Assembly: GCA_947624385.1 (NCBI GenBank)
Contig: CANQJZ010000005.1
Coordinates: 1-64,000, forward strand
Reading direction: 5' to 3'
DNA: 64,000 nucleotides
Origin: an uncultured Oscillospiraceae bacterium
GTDB taxonomy: Bacteria; Bacillota; Clostridia; Oscillospirales; Oscillospiraceae
The translations under genes were made by a program, and so were the position numbers. Positions 48,873 to 56,436 of the stretch are shown piece after piece (position 1 is the first letter of the stretch; every line of letters begins with the position of its first letter). A model generated the notes under the pieces. That model was not told the origin of the DNA and did not search any database. It saw only the letters and a program-made list of their open reading frames with translations.

Positions 48873-50304
48873 CTTTATCGGCGTGATCTTTTACTATTTC
48901 CGGCGGGCCCTGCCCACGGCCCTGGCGGGGCTGGCGGTGGGCGCGGGGCTTGTGGCGGCGCTGGCGTGGAAGGACCGCCGGCAGGGTCGGCGTTTTCCCA
49001 AAGGGCGGGCCGCGGCCATTCTACTGCTGGCGTGCTATCTGGGCGGGCTGGCCGCCGTCACCTTCGCCGACCGGTTAGAGGGCGGCATGCGTGCGCCCGT
49101 GCAGCTCTATCCGCTGCTGGCATTTCGGGAGGCGTGGAACGCCTTCACTCTGCAGACCTGGCTGAATCCCCTGCTGAACGTGGCCATGTTCCTGCCCCTG
49201 GGGGCGCTGCTGCCATTGACGGGCAAACGCGCCCGGCGGTGGGTCTGGGCGCTGGCGGCGGGCGCGGGCGCGTCCGTGTGCGTGGAGGCGCTCCAATACG
49301 CTCTGGGCCGGGGCCAGGCCGACGTGGACGACCTCATCTGCAACGTGCTGGGGACCATGCTGGGGTACTGCCTGTGCATGCTGGCGGTGCGTCTGGCGGA
49401 AAAGCGGCGAAAGGCCGCGTGGGGCTATGCCGCGCTCCCGGTCCTGGCCGTTATGGCGCTGGCGGGGGTGTTTCTGGCCTACCGGCTGCAGCCCTACGGC
49501 AATCTGGCGGACGGGCCCATTTATGCCGCAGATACGGAGGGCGTGGAATGGACGCAGGACTGTTCCCTGTCCGACGAGCCGGGGCCGTCCGGGGTGTACT
49601 GGGCGGAGCCATTCACCCGCCAGGCGTGCGACGATTTCGCCGTGGAATTTATCGGCCGTCAGGGCGGAACCATCCACTTCGGCACCCCCGACGTGGCCTA
49701 CTACGACAACTGCGCCTTTTACTCCGACCATACGACCTATAACCTGATCGTGTACTATAACGACCGGTCCTATGAGTACACGGACTACCGGGTGGACAGC
49801 GCCCTGCGCTATAGCGAAAAGGGCGGGGCCGTCACGGAGAGCACGCTGCGGGACGATCTGGAGGCCCTGGGCATCGAGATACCCGCCGGGGCAGATTTCG
49901 CCGTTGTGGACGAGGAAAAAGGCCGGTACGCCTTCCGGGCGGAATGCCTGACGGAGGGCGACACGCTCACCGACGGGGAGCTCATCTGCTCCGTGGCGGA
50001 GGGCGGCGCGCTCTATCAGGTGGACAACGGCCTGTCCGTCAGCGTCCTCGCCGGGGACGCCGCCGTGCTCTCGCCCATGGAGGCGTACCAGCGGCTCCGG
50101 GCGGGCCGCTTTGCCTGGCGGGACGTGTCGGCGTTCAACGCGCTTAAACCCGGCCAGGTCTGGGTCACGGGCTGTGAACTGGAATACCTGACCGACAGCA
50201 AGGGCTTCCGCCAGCCGGTCTATACCTTCACCCTCACGGACGATAGGTCCGCCGAGCCGCGGGGCAGCGACAGCTGGACCACCTTCGTCCCCGCGCTGGG
50301 CTGA
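48865..50304 (+). CDS. VanZ-like membrane protein with extracellular C-terminal domain
   Basis: A 479-residue protein. Residues 45-185 carry the VanZ pattern: ITFADR-like VTFADRLEGGM, LQTWLNPLLNVAMFLPLGALLPL, SVCVEALQYALGRGQADVDDLICNVLGTMLGY. After a further helix (about 190-212) come some 265 residues predicted outside the cell, with many Tyr/Asp/Thr residues and no named domain. VanZ relatives affect glycopeptide resistance or cell-wall traits; that role is not shown here. It overlaps the DUF4173 gene by eight bases. Confidence 0.82.
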   Translation: MPDFIGVIFYYFRRALPTALAGLAVGAGLVAALAWKDRRQGRRFPKGRAAAILLLACYLGGLAAVTFADRLEGGMRAPVQLYPLLAFREAWNAFTLQTWLNPLLNVAMFLPLGALLPLTGKRARRWVWALAAGAGASVCVEALQYALGRGQADVDDLICNVLGTMLGYCLCMLAVRLAEKRRKAAWGYAALPVLAVMALAGVFLAYRLQPYGNLADGPIYAADTEGVEWTQDCSLSDEPGPSGVYWAEPFTRQACDDFAVEFIGRQGGTIHFGTPDVAYYDNCAFYSDHTTYNLIVYYNDRSYEYTDYRVDSALRYSEKGGAVTESTLRDDLEALGIEIPAGADFAVVDEEKGRYAFRAECLTEGDTLTDGELICSVAEGGALYQVDNGLSVSVLAGDAAVLSPMEAYQRLRAGRFAWRDVSAFNALKPGQVWVTGCELEYLTDSKGFRQPVYTFTLTDDRSAEPRGSDSWTTFVPALG

Positions 50305-50333
50305 AAAAGGCAAAATGATCTTGGGAGTGTAGC

Positions 50334-50966
50334 ATGGTATTTGAGAACGTCTATTTTATAAACGGGACCGCCTACGCGGGCAAATCCACGATGGTGAAAC
50401 GGCTCGCGGAGAAGCACGGCGGAATCGCCTGCGAGGAAAATTACCACAACAGGCTCCTGCCTCAGCTGGACAAGGCGGCGTTTCCCGGCCTGACCTACAC
50501 CAGAGATCTGGAAGACTGGCACGACTTCATCCGCAGAACGCCAGACGAATACGAGGCGTGGGTCAACAGGACCAGCCGGGAGTGTGAAAGGCTGGAGCTG
50601 CGGATATTGGAAGGGCTGCGCGGGGAGAAACGGCCCATCTTTGTGGATACGAACATCTCCGTGGAAACGCTGAAGACTGTCGCCCGGCACGACCATGTGC
50701 TGATCATGCTGGCGGACCCGCAGGTGTCCGTGGGCCGGTTTTTTGAAAGGCCGGACCGGGAGAAACAGTTTTTGTACCGACTGATGATGGAGGAGCCGGA
50801 CCCGGAGCGGGCGCTGGACAACTTCCGGCAGTGTCTGATGCGGATCAATTCCCCGGAGCGGTACGACCGTTTCCTGCACGCGGGATTTCAGGTGCTCCTC
50901 CGGGACGAGGACAGGACCGTCGAACAGACCCTGGCCCTGGCGGAAAAAGCTTTCGGGCTGGGTTGA
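50334..50966 (+). CDS. P-loop AAA/kinase-like ATPase
   Basis: A 210-residue protein beginning VYFINGTAYAGKSTMVKRLAEKHG, a P-loop of the small-molecule kinase type (GTAYAGKS at 11-18). The later LIMLADPQVSVGRFFERPDREKQFLYRLMM resembles a lid. The substrate (nucleoside, shikimate-like or antibiotic) cannot be assigned. It has no clear promoter; the VanZ stop is 30 bases before. A hairpin follows at once. Confidence 0.75.
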   Translation: MVFENVYFINGTAYAGKSTMVKRLAEKHGGIACEENYHNRLLPQLDKAAFPGLTYTRDLEDWHDFIRRTPDEYEAWVNRTSRECERLELRILEGLRGEKRPIFVDTNISVETLKTVARHDHVLIMLADPQVSVGRFFERPDREKQFLYRLMMEEPDPERALDNFRQCLMRINSPERYDRFLHAGFQVLLRDEDRTVEQTLALAEKAFGLG

Positions 50967-50976
50967 GAAAGTGAAA

Positions 50977-51004
50977 AAATCACGGGGCGGGTGCTCCGTG
51001 ATTT
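50977..51004. terminator. ATCACGG terminator hairpin, copy 1
   Basis: AAATCACGGGGC (50977-50988) pairs with GCTCCGTGATTT (50993-51004). A-run on the left and TTGTTATT on the right make it usable in both directions, between the kinase gene and the minus-strand regulator. Confidence 0.85.
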
Positions 51005-51024
51005 GTTATTCCTATGATAAGCCG

Positions 51025-51333
51025 TCAGGAAAACTTTTCGATCAGTTGAAAGATGACCGTTTGCTGTTCCTCGTCCAGACGCGACCAGCTGTCCAAAAGC
51101 TTCCGCTGGGACGCTGTCAGCGTCACCGCCTCGCCGTCCTCCGCGAACAGCTGGGACAGTGTGATACCGAACGCGCCGCATATCTTTTCCAGAGACGGTA
51201 TCGTGGGCACCATGCTCTTCCGGTACCAGGAGGATATGGTGGATTGCGGCAGCCCAGACCGCTCCGCCAGCTGATACTCCGTCCAGCCCCGGGCCTGTCT
51301 GTTCTCTGTGATGACCGTCAGGATGTCCTTCAC
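51025..51333 (-). CDS. XRE-family regulator 1
   Basis: A 102-residue HTH protein: MKDILTVITENRQARGWTEYQLAERSGLPQSTISSWYRKSMVPTIPSLEKICGAFGITLSQLF. The HTH covers residues 5-65, followed by about 35 residues (LTASQRKLLDSWSRLDEEQQTVIFQLIEKFS), a tail common in Clostridial regulators. The start follows AAAGCGTGAAGG-like sequence. Targets unknown. Confidence 0.92.
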   Translation of the reverse strand: MKDILTVITENRQARGWTEYQLAERSGLPQSTISSWYRKSMVPTIPSLEKICGAFGITLSQLFAEDGEAVTLTASQRKLLDSWSRLDEEQQTVIFQLIEKFS

Positions 51334-51359
51334 GCTTTTGCCCCTCTGCTTTTGTTTTT

Positions 51360-51420
51360 CGTAAATTATACAGTGACAAAGCGTTGTAATTTAATGATTA
51401 TTGTCGTATAATATTTACGA
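51360..51420. promoter_or_regulatory. Divergent promoter region of XRE regulator 1
   Basis: CGTAAATTATAC (51360-51371) is mirrored by GTATAATATTTACG (51407-51420), two bases longer. Each arm holds a TATAAT: one for the regulator gene on the minus strand (51370-51365), and one on the plus strand (51407-51412) with TTGTAA (51384-51389) 17 bases upstream. The plus promoter would make only a short RNA of about 75 bases ending at the next hairpin. Confidence 0.6.
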
Positions 51421-51464
51421 TAAATAAAACCATCCTGTGCGCCCCAAGGAAACGGACAAAAGCA

Positions 51465-51492
51465 AAATCACGGGGCATGCGCTCCGTGATTT
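51465..51492. terminator. ATCACGG terminator hairpin, copy 2
   Basis: AAATCACGGGGC (51465-51476) pairs with GCTCCGTGATTT (51481-51492), followed by GTTATT. It ends the XRE regulator 2 gene on the minus strand and any short plus-strand RNA. Confidence 0.85.
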
Positions 51493-51493
51493 G

Positions 51494-51691
51494 TTATTCC
51501 TCTTTGAACCGTACGATGTCGCCCGGTTCGCAGCCGATGATGCCGCAGAGCTTTTCCAACGTCAGCATCGTGATGTTCCCGTTCTTCTTCAGCGAGTCCA
51601 GAGTCTTGTTGTCGATGCCGCCCTTCAACAGCCGGTACTGCGACACGCCCCGCCGGCGCATGGTCTCCCAGAGGGGACTGTAATCGATCAT
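51494..51691 (-). CDS. XRE-family regulator 2
   Basis: A 65-residue HTH-only protein: MIDYSPLWETMRRRGVSQYRLLKGGIDNKTLDSLKKNGNITMLTLEKLCGIIGCEPGDIVRF. Close to the YozG-type class. The start at 51691 follows GGGGTGG; the longer frame to 51742 lacks a site. Divergent from a small gene through a shared operator-like region. Confidence 0.9.
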   Translation of the reverse strand: MIDYSPLWETMRRRGVSQYRLLKGGIDNKTLDSLKKNGNITMLTLEKLCGIIGCEPGDIVRFKEE

Positions 51692-51746
51692 GAAACCACC
51701 CCAGACATCACGTGATGGAAAAATTATAGGGCGGTATTTCAAAAAT

Positions 51747-51781
51747 CAGTATTGTGATTATACCCACAATGTACTATACTG
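51747..51781. promoter_or_regulatory. Operator-like dyad between regulator 2 and a small gene
   Basis: ATTGTG (51751-51756) and CACAAT (51765-51770) are inverted, inside a wider CAGTAT (51747-51752)/ATACTG (51776-51781) dyad. The plus-strand promoter TTGTGA (51752-51757), 17 bases, TATACT (51775-51780) overlaps it. The minus-strand TATAAT (51763-51758) sits in its centre. Binding of the small regulator here would control both directions. Confidence 0.65.
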
Positions 51782-51808
51782 AAGAAAACTGTTGGGGAGG
51801 TGGAGCAA

Positions 51809-51967
51809 ATGCCGGATTATGAAAAAATGTACGCGCTGATGGTGCGGGCGGCGTCGGCGGCGCTGGACCTGCTGCCAGACACGGAAGAAAACGCCGACAG
51901 CCGGGATATCCTGCAAACGGCCCTGTACACGGCGGAGGAAATGTACATCACCGCGGGAGAAAACTAA
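51809..51967 (+). CDS. Small acidic helical protein (52 residues)
   Basis: GGGGAGGTGGAGC precedes ATG 51809. The product begins MPDYEKMYALMVRAASAALDLL, a pattern seen in many small Clostridial proteins, and ends EEMYITAGEN. No membrane segment. Function unknown. It has its own promoter and a perfect terminator. Confidence 0.75.
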   Translation: MPDYEKMYALMVRAASAALDLLPDTEENADSRDILQTALYTAEEMYITAGEN

Positions 51968-51995
51968 AAATCACGGAGCGAGCGCTCCGTGATTT
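51968..51995. terminator. ATCACGG terminator hairpin, copy 3
   Basis: AAATCACGGAGCG (51968-51980) and CGCTCCGTGATTT (51983-51995) are exact complements. Between the convergent small gene and mutS, with A and T runs on both sides. Confidence 0.9.
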
Positions 51996-52004
51996 TTACT
52001 GTCT

Positions 52005-54584
52005 TCATCCCTCGGCTTTTTGCTTGAGCTGGTACAGCAGGTTCAGCGCTTCTAACGGCGTGACGGTGTTCAGGTCCAGGTCGCGAAGCTCCCTGGCCAG
52101 GGCGGAACCGGCCACGTCCAGCATGGACACCTGGTCCGTGTCCTGCGCCGCCGGGGGCCTGGGCAGGCCCGCCTCCGGACCGGCCGATTCCAGCTCCGCC
52201 AGGTAATTCTTGGCCTTTTTTATCACCTGGTCCGGCACGCCCGCCAGCTTGGCCACCTCGATGCCGTAGCTGTCGTCCGCGCTGCCGGGGACGATCTTGC
52301 GCAGGAAGATGAGGGTCCCGCCCTGCTTTTTGGCGGTGATGTTGTAGTTCTTCACCCCGTCCAGGGCGCCTTCCAGGGCGGACAGCTCGTGGTAATGGGT
52401 GGCAAACATGGTCCGGGCCCCCAGACGGCGCCTGTCGGCGCAGTATTCCAGCATGGCGCGGGCGATGGCCATGCCGTCAAAGGTGGAGGTGCCCCGGCCG
52501 ATCTCGTCCAGGATGAGAAGGCTGGCGCTGGTGGCGTGGCGCAGGATGTTGGCCATCTCCGCCATCTCCACCATGAAGGTGGACTGGCCGCTGGCCAGGT
52601 CGTCCGACGCGCCGATGCGGGTGAACACCCGGTCAACAACGCCGATCGTGGCGCTCTTGGCCGGGACAAAGCTGCCCATCTGGGCCATGAGCACGATCAG
52701 GGCCGTCTGGCGCATGTAGGTGGATTTGCCGGCCATATTGGGGCCGGTGATGATGGCCACCCGGTCGGCGGCGTCGTTCAAAAACGTGTCGTTGGGCACG
52801 AACAGGACGTTTTTCTGGGCCATCTCCACCACCGGGTGGCGGCCCTCCGTGATGCGTATCTGACGGCTCACGTCCACCTCCGGGCAGACGTAGTGGTTCT
52901 TCACCGCCGCCTCCGCCAGGGCGCACACCGCGTCCAGCTCCGCCACACGCTCCGCCGTGGCCTGGACCCGCTCGATCTGGGCGGCCACACGCTCACGCAG
53001 GGCGGTGAAGATCTGGTATTCCAGGTCCGCGATCCTGTCACGGGCGTTCAAAAGGGTGTTTTCCAGGTCCTTAAGCTCCGGGGTGAAATACCGCTCGTTG
53101 CTCACAAGGGTCTGCTTGCGTATGTATTCCTCCGGCAAGGGCGCGTCCCCGGCGGAGCGGGGCACGTCGATGTAGTAGCCGAAAACCTTGTTGTAGCCCA
53201 CCTTCAGCTTTTTGATGCCGGTGCGCTCCCGCTCCCGGGCCTCTAGGGCGCTGACCATGGCGGCGCCATTGTCCCGCACGTCCCGGAGCCGGTCTACCTC
53301 GGCGTCCGCGCCGGGGCGCAAAATGCCCCCCTCCCGGACGGAAAAGGGCGGCTCGTCGCCGATGACGGACAGGATATCGTCCCGCAGGTCGGCCAGATCG
53401 TCCGCCTCCGCCACGGCGCGCAATATGGCGCTTTTCGCGCCGGACAAGAGCTCCCCGATGCGGGGAAGCTGGCTGAAGTAATTGCCCAGGGCCAGCAGGT
53501 CCCGGCCGTTGGCGGTGCCGTACACGCACTTGCCCACCAGCCGCTGGATGTCCCCGATCTCGTGCAGCGCCAGGCGCAGCTCGCCGCGCAGGATGTTGTC
53601 GCCGTAGACCTCGCTGACGGCGGCCAGCCGCTTGCGGATGGCTACCGGGTCTAAAAGCGGCCGCTCCACCCAGGCGCGCAAAAGCCGCCCGCCCATGGGG
53701 GTTTTTGTCCGGTCCAGGACCCAGAGAAGACTGCCCCGCTTTTCGCCGGTGCGCAGATTCTCCGTCAGCTCCAGGTTCCGGCGGGTGGTGTAGTCCAGCT
53801 CCATGTACTGGCCCTGGCCGAACCGGTCCAGCCGGCGGATATGGGAGATGTCGAACTTTTGGGTGTCGATGATGTAGGAAAGAAGCGCCCCCGCCGCCAG
53901 GGTCTCCTCCGGGGTCATGACCTCCCCAAAGCGCTCATAGACCCGCTCCCGGCAGGGCTCCGGCTCGAACCGGCCCGCCTCCTTTTCCGGCAGACAGTCC
54001 AGCTTGCGCAGGAAAGCGCCGATGGTCCCGTCCGCCTCCGCGCCCGCGGACAGCACCGCCTCACGGGGGGAAAACCGGCCCAGCTCGTTTGTGATGTGGT
54101 TGGCAGCCTCGGTGGGGAACGCCTGCACGCAGAACTCCCCCGTGGAGATATCGCAAAACGCCGCCGCGCCCCGCTCCCCCTCCAGCCAGAGAGCGGCCAG
54201 GTAGTTGCTCCTGCCCTCCTCCAGCATGGAGCTGTCCGTGACGGTGCCGGGGGTGATGACCCGGATGACGCCCCGCTCCACCAGCCCCGTGGCGGCGGCC
54301 GGGTCCTCCAGCTGCTCACAGATGGCGACCTTGTACCCCTTTGCGATGAGCCGGGCGATGTACGCCTCGCTGGAGTGGAAGGGCACGCCGCACATAGGGG
54401 TCTGCTCCTCCTCCGGCTTGCCCCGGTCCCGGGTGGTCAGGGCCAGGTCCAGCTCCTTCGAGGCCAGCTTGGCGTCCTCGTCGAACATCTCATAGAAATC
54501 GCCCAACCGGAAAAACAGCAGACAGTCCGGGCACTGCTGCTTGATCTCGTAATACTGCCGCTTCATGGGGGTCATCTCAGCCAT
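52005..54584 (-). CDS. mutS: DNA mismatch repair protein MutS
   Basis: An 859-residue MutS. The mismatch-reading F-x-E is in LFFRLGDFYEMF (Phe30, Glu32). The connector, lever and clamp domains follow, then the ATPase with GPNMAGKST (Lys620), a TFMVEMAEMANIL signature, LLILDEIGRGTSTFDG (Walker B) and FATHYHEL. The last 50 residues hold the beta-clamp-like QVSMLDV segment. Start at 54584 follows GAGAGGAAACG; upstream codons belong to a repeat. It is not in one operon with mutL, which is 3.5 kb away on the other strand. Confidence 0.96.
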   Translation of the reverse strand: MAEMTPMKRQYYEIKQQCPDCLLFFRLGDFYEMFDEDAKLASKELDLALTTRDRGKPEEEQTPMCGVPFHSSEAYIARLIAKGYKVAICEQLEDPAAATGLVERGVIRVITPGTVTDSSMLEEGRSNYLAALWLEGERGAAAFCDISTGEFCVQAFPTEAANHITNELGRFSPREAVLSAGAEADGTIGAFLRKLDCLPEKEAGRFEPEPCRERVYERFGEVMTPEETLAAGALLSYIIDTQKFDISHIRRLDRFGQGQYMELDYTTRRNLELTENLRTGEKRGSLLWVLDRTKTPMGGRLLRAWVERPLLDPVAIRKRLAAVSEVYGDNILRGELRLALHEIGDIQRLVGKCVYGTANGRDLLALGNYFSQLPRIGELLSGAKSAILRAVAEADDLADLRDDILSVIGDEPPFSVREGGILRPGADAEVDRLRDVRDNGAAMVSALEARERERTGIKKLKVGYNKVFGYYIDVPRSAGDAPLPEEYIRKQTLVSNERYFTPELKDLENTLLNARDRIADLEYQIFTALRERVAAQIERVQATAERVAELDAVCALAEAAVKNHYVCPEVDVSRQIRITEGRHPVVEMAQKNVLFVPNDTFLNDAADRVAIITGPNMAGKSTYMRQTALIVLMAQMGSFVPAKSATIGVVDRVFTRIGASDDLASGQSTFMVEMAEMANILRHATSASLLILDEIGRGTSTFDGMAIARAMLEYCADRRRLGARTMFATHYHELSALEGALDGVKNYNITAKKQGGTLIFLRKIVPGSADDSYGIEVAKLAGVPDQVIKKAKNYLAELESAGPEAGLPRPPAAQDTDQVSMLDVAGSALARELRDLDLNTVTPLEALNLLYQLKQKAEG

Positions 54585-54635
54585 GATCGTTTCCTCTCTG
54601 TTCCGTCTGCGGGTTTCTCTGTTTTGCGCGGTCGT

Positions 54636-54769
54636 TACAACCCTTCCGAGCCGCCTTACGGCGGCCCACCTCCCCTTGCACAGGGGAGGCTTTCCAAGCG
54701 GAAGGGATTTAATATCTCTCCCTCCGTCAGCGCTTCGCGCTGCCACCTCCCTCGTCAGAGGGAGGCTTT
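54636..54769 (-). repeat. Dispersed GC-rich hairpin repeat, family A (two half-copies)
   Basis: ACAACCCTTCCGAGCCGCC..GGCGGCCCACCTCCCCTTGCACAGGGGAGGC (54637-54690), then CTCTCCCTCCGTCAGCGC..GCGCTGCCACCTCCCTCGTCAGAGGGAGGC (54716-54767). Both are in the same orientation, reverse to the pair at 8836-8977. Between mutS and the P-loop gene. Confidence 0.85.
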
Positions 54770-54773
54770 TGTC

Positions 54774-55298
54774 TTACCGTCCCGCCGCATCGGTCAGGCC
54801 GAACCAGGCATAGGCGGCGGGGCGGGTGGAGAATATCTTATACGGCACGCCGCTGTCCGCCAGCGTCCGCAGCATGATGGGCCGGGTATTTTGGGAAAAG
54901 TCCCGTATCCACCGCGCAAATTCCCCGTCCATCCGCTCGGGACAGCCCTCGGTCATGTCCGGCCGGGTGCGGCCCGCGTACTGAGCGACCCGCCGTCTGG
55001 CGCTGTCCAGACAGGTCTGCGCGTCCAGGTCCAGAAAGGCGCAGAAGTCCGCGTATCGCAGCCGCCGGGCAAAGGTGCGGGCATAGTTGCCCTCGATGAT
55101 CCAGGCGGGCTTTTCCAGCTCCCGCGCCAGAAGCGCGTCAAATTCCTCCCGGCTCCGTTCGACCCAGCCGGGCAGCCACCAGAGCTTGTCCAGATGGACC
55201 ACCGGCAGGCCGGTCTTCTCCCCAAGACGGATGGCAAGGGTGCTCTTGCCGGACCCGCCGCAGCCGACGATCAGGATACACCTGTATGGAATATCCAT
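54774..55298 (-). CDS. P-loop NTPase, adenylate-kinase/FlaR-like
   Basis: A 174-residue protein with CILIVGCGGSGKSTLAIRLGEKTGLPVVHLDKLWWLPGW, the pattern of topology-modulation/FlaR-type small kinases. WIIEGNYARTFARRLRYADFCAFLDL (Walker B region) and R-rich lid residues follow. The nucleotide substrate is unassigned. It starts one base before the end of the NUDIX gene and is part of a minus-strand string of four genes (miaB to here). Confidence 0.82.
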   Translation of the reverse strand: MDIPYRCILIVGCGGSGKSTLAIRLGEKTGLPVVHLDKLWWLPGWVERSREEFDALLARELEKPAWIIEGNYARTFARRLRYADFCAFLDLDAQTCLDSARRRVAQYAGRTRPDMTEGCPERMDGEFARWIRDFSQNTRPIMLRTLADSGVPYKIFSTRPAAYAWFGLTDAAGR

Positions 55299-55299
55299 C

Positions 55300-55800
55300 T
55301 CACACGCCGCGGCGCAGGGCGATGGAGGCCCGCGTCAGGCGCCAGGCGATGCTGCCCTCGCGGATAAGGGGCAGGGCCTGGTCAAAGGGGACCCACTCGG
55401 CCCCGTCCAGCTCCCGGGACAGCTTTAATGGCGCTTTTTCCACAACGGCGCAAAAGCCCAGCATCAGCATGTCCCCGTTTTTGTGGGGAAAGCTGCCCAT
55501 GTAGCGAAGCTCCTTTACGGCAAGGCCCAGCTCCTCGCCGATCTCCCGCACGGCGGCGTCCTCGGCGGACTCGTTCGGCTTCATGATGCCGGACACGCAC
55601 ACGTAGGTGTTGGCAGAGATGCGCGTTTGCCGCAGCAGGGCGATCTCGTTTTCGTCGTTTATGACAGCGGCGATGATGGCCGTGGTGAAGGCCTCCCACA
55701 CGGGCCGCTGGCAGCGGGTACACCAGGGCACCAGCCCCTCGTCGCCCAGCTCCCGCTCCCCCAGCTTTTCGCCGCAATGGGGGCAGTATGTATAGCGCAT
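55300..55800 (-). CDS. NUDIX hydrolase with N-terminal zinc ribbon
   Basis: A 166-residue protein. CPHC-x25-CTRC near the N terminus is a zinc ribbon as in NADH pyrophosphatase-type enzymes. The NUDIX box GIMKPNESAEDAAVREIGEELGL is complete. Probable nucleotide-diphosphate hydrolase; the ribbon suggests an NAD(H)- or capped-RNA-type substrate, not proven. Start at 55800 follows AAGGAG. Confidence 0.85.
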   Translation of the reverse strand: MRYTYCPHCGEKLGERELGDEGLVPWCTRCQRPVWEAFTTAIIAAVINDENEIALLRQTRISANTYVCVSGIMKPNESAEDAAVREIGEELGLAVKELRYMGSFPHKNGDMLMLGFCAVVEKAPLKLSRELDGAEWVPFDQALPLIREGSIAWRLTRASIALRRGV

Positions 55801-55814
55801 GCGTCGTCTCCTTA

Positions 55815-56435
55815 TCAGTCGAACAGCGTCACCCAACGCTCCGCCCGGTGGGCGTCAAAGCACATTTCGATCTGCCGGACGGTGTTCTTGTTTTCCGACA
55901 AAGGCGGCAGAGCGTCCAGCGAAAACCAGCCGCTGGCGGTGGTCTCGGAATTTTCCCGGAAGGCGCCGCCCAGAGCGGAGCACATCACGAATATCTTACA
56001 GACCTTGTGGGCGTAGACGGGCTTATTGTGCTTGTCACGGTCCTGGACCGCGATGAGAAAGTCCGCACGGGCGTCCAGGCCGGCTTCCTCCCGGACCTCC
56101 TTCACCGCGTTTTCGCCAACGGAACGGTCCACGTCCACCCAGCCGCCGGGCAGGGACCACAGGCCGTCCCGCTCCCGGACGAGCAGTATTTTGTCCTCCC
56201 GGAAGATGGCGGCCCGGGTGTCCAGCTTGGGGGTCTGGTAGCCGGTCTCGTTACAGAAAAGGTCCCGGACCTTGCCCGCCGGAATATCGGTCTTGCAGGC
56301 GATCATCTCCGCCGCGATGGCACGGATGCGCTCGTAGCGCTCCATGTCGAACCGGTCGCGGCCGTAGGTCAGTCCCGCCTGGGCCAGGGCTTGCAGCTCC
56401 ACCGCCCAGCTGAGCCACTTTTCATTCTTGTCCAT
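55815..56435 (-). CDS. NUDIX hydrolase with N-terminal helical domain (ADP-ribose pyrophosphatase-like)
   Basis: A 206-residue protein. The first 65 residues (WLSWAVELQALAQAGLTYGRDRFDMERYERIRAIAAEMI) are the helical extension found in a Firmicute NUDIX group. The NUDIX box GGWVDVDRSVGENAVKEVREEAGL follows. Likely acts on ADP-ribose or related dinucleotides. It starts one base after the miaB stop, so translation is coupled. Confidence 0.87.
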   Translation of the reverse strand: MDKNEKWLSWAVELQALAQAGLTYGRDRFDMERYERIRAIAAEMIACKTDIPAGKVRDLFCNETGYQTPKLDTRAAIFREDKILLVRERDGLWSLPGGWVDVDRSVGENAVKEVREEAGLDARADFLIAVQDRDKHNKPVYAHKVCKIFVMCSALGGAFRENSETTASGWFSLDALPPLSENKNTVRQIEMCFDAHRAERWVTLFD

Positions 56436-56436
56436 G

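Noticed and set aside
54585..54746. N-terminal extension of MutS
   Set aside because: The extra codons lie in the repeat at 54636-54769. The canonical MutS N terminus begins at 54584 with its own ribosome site.
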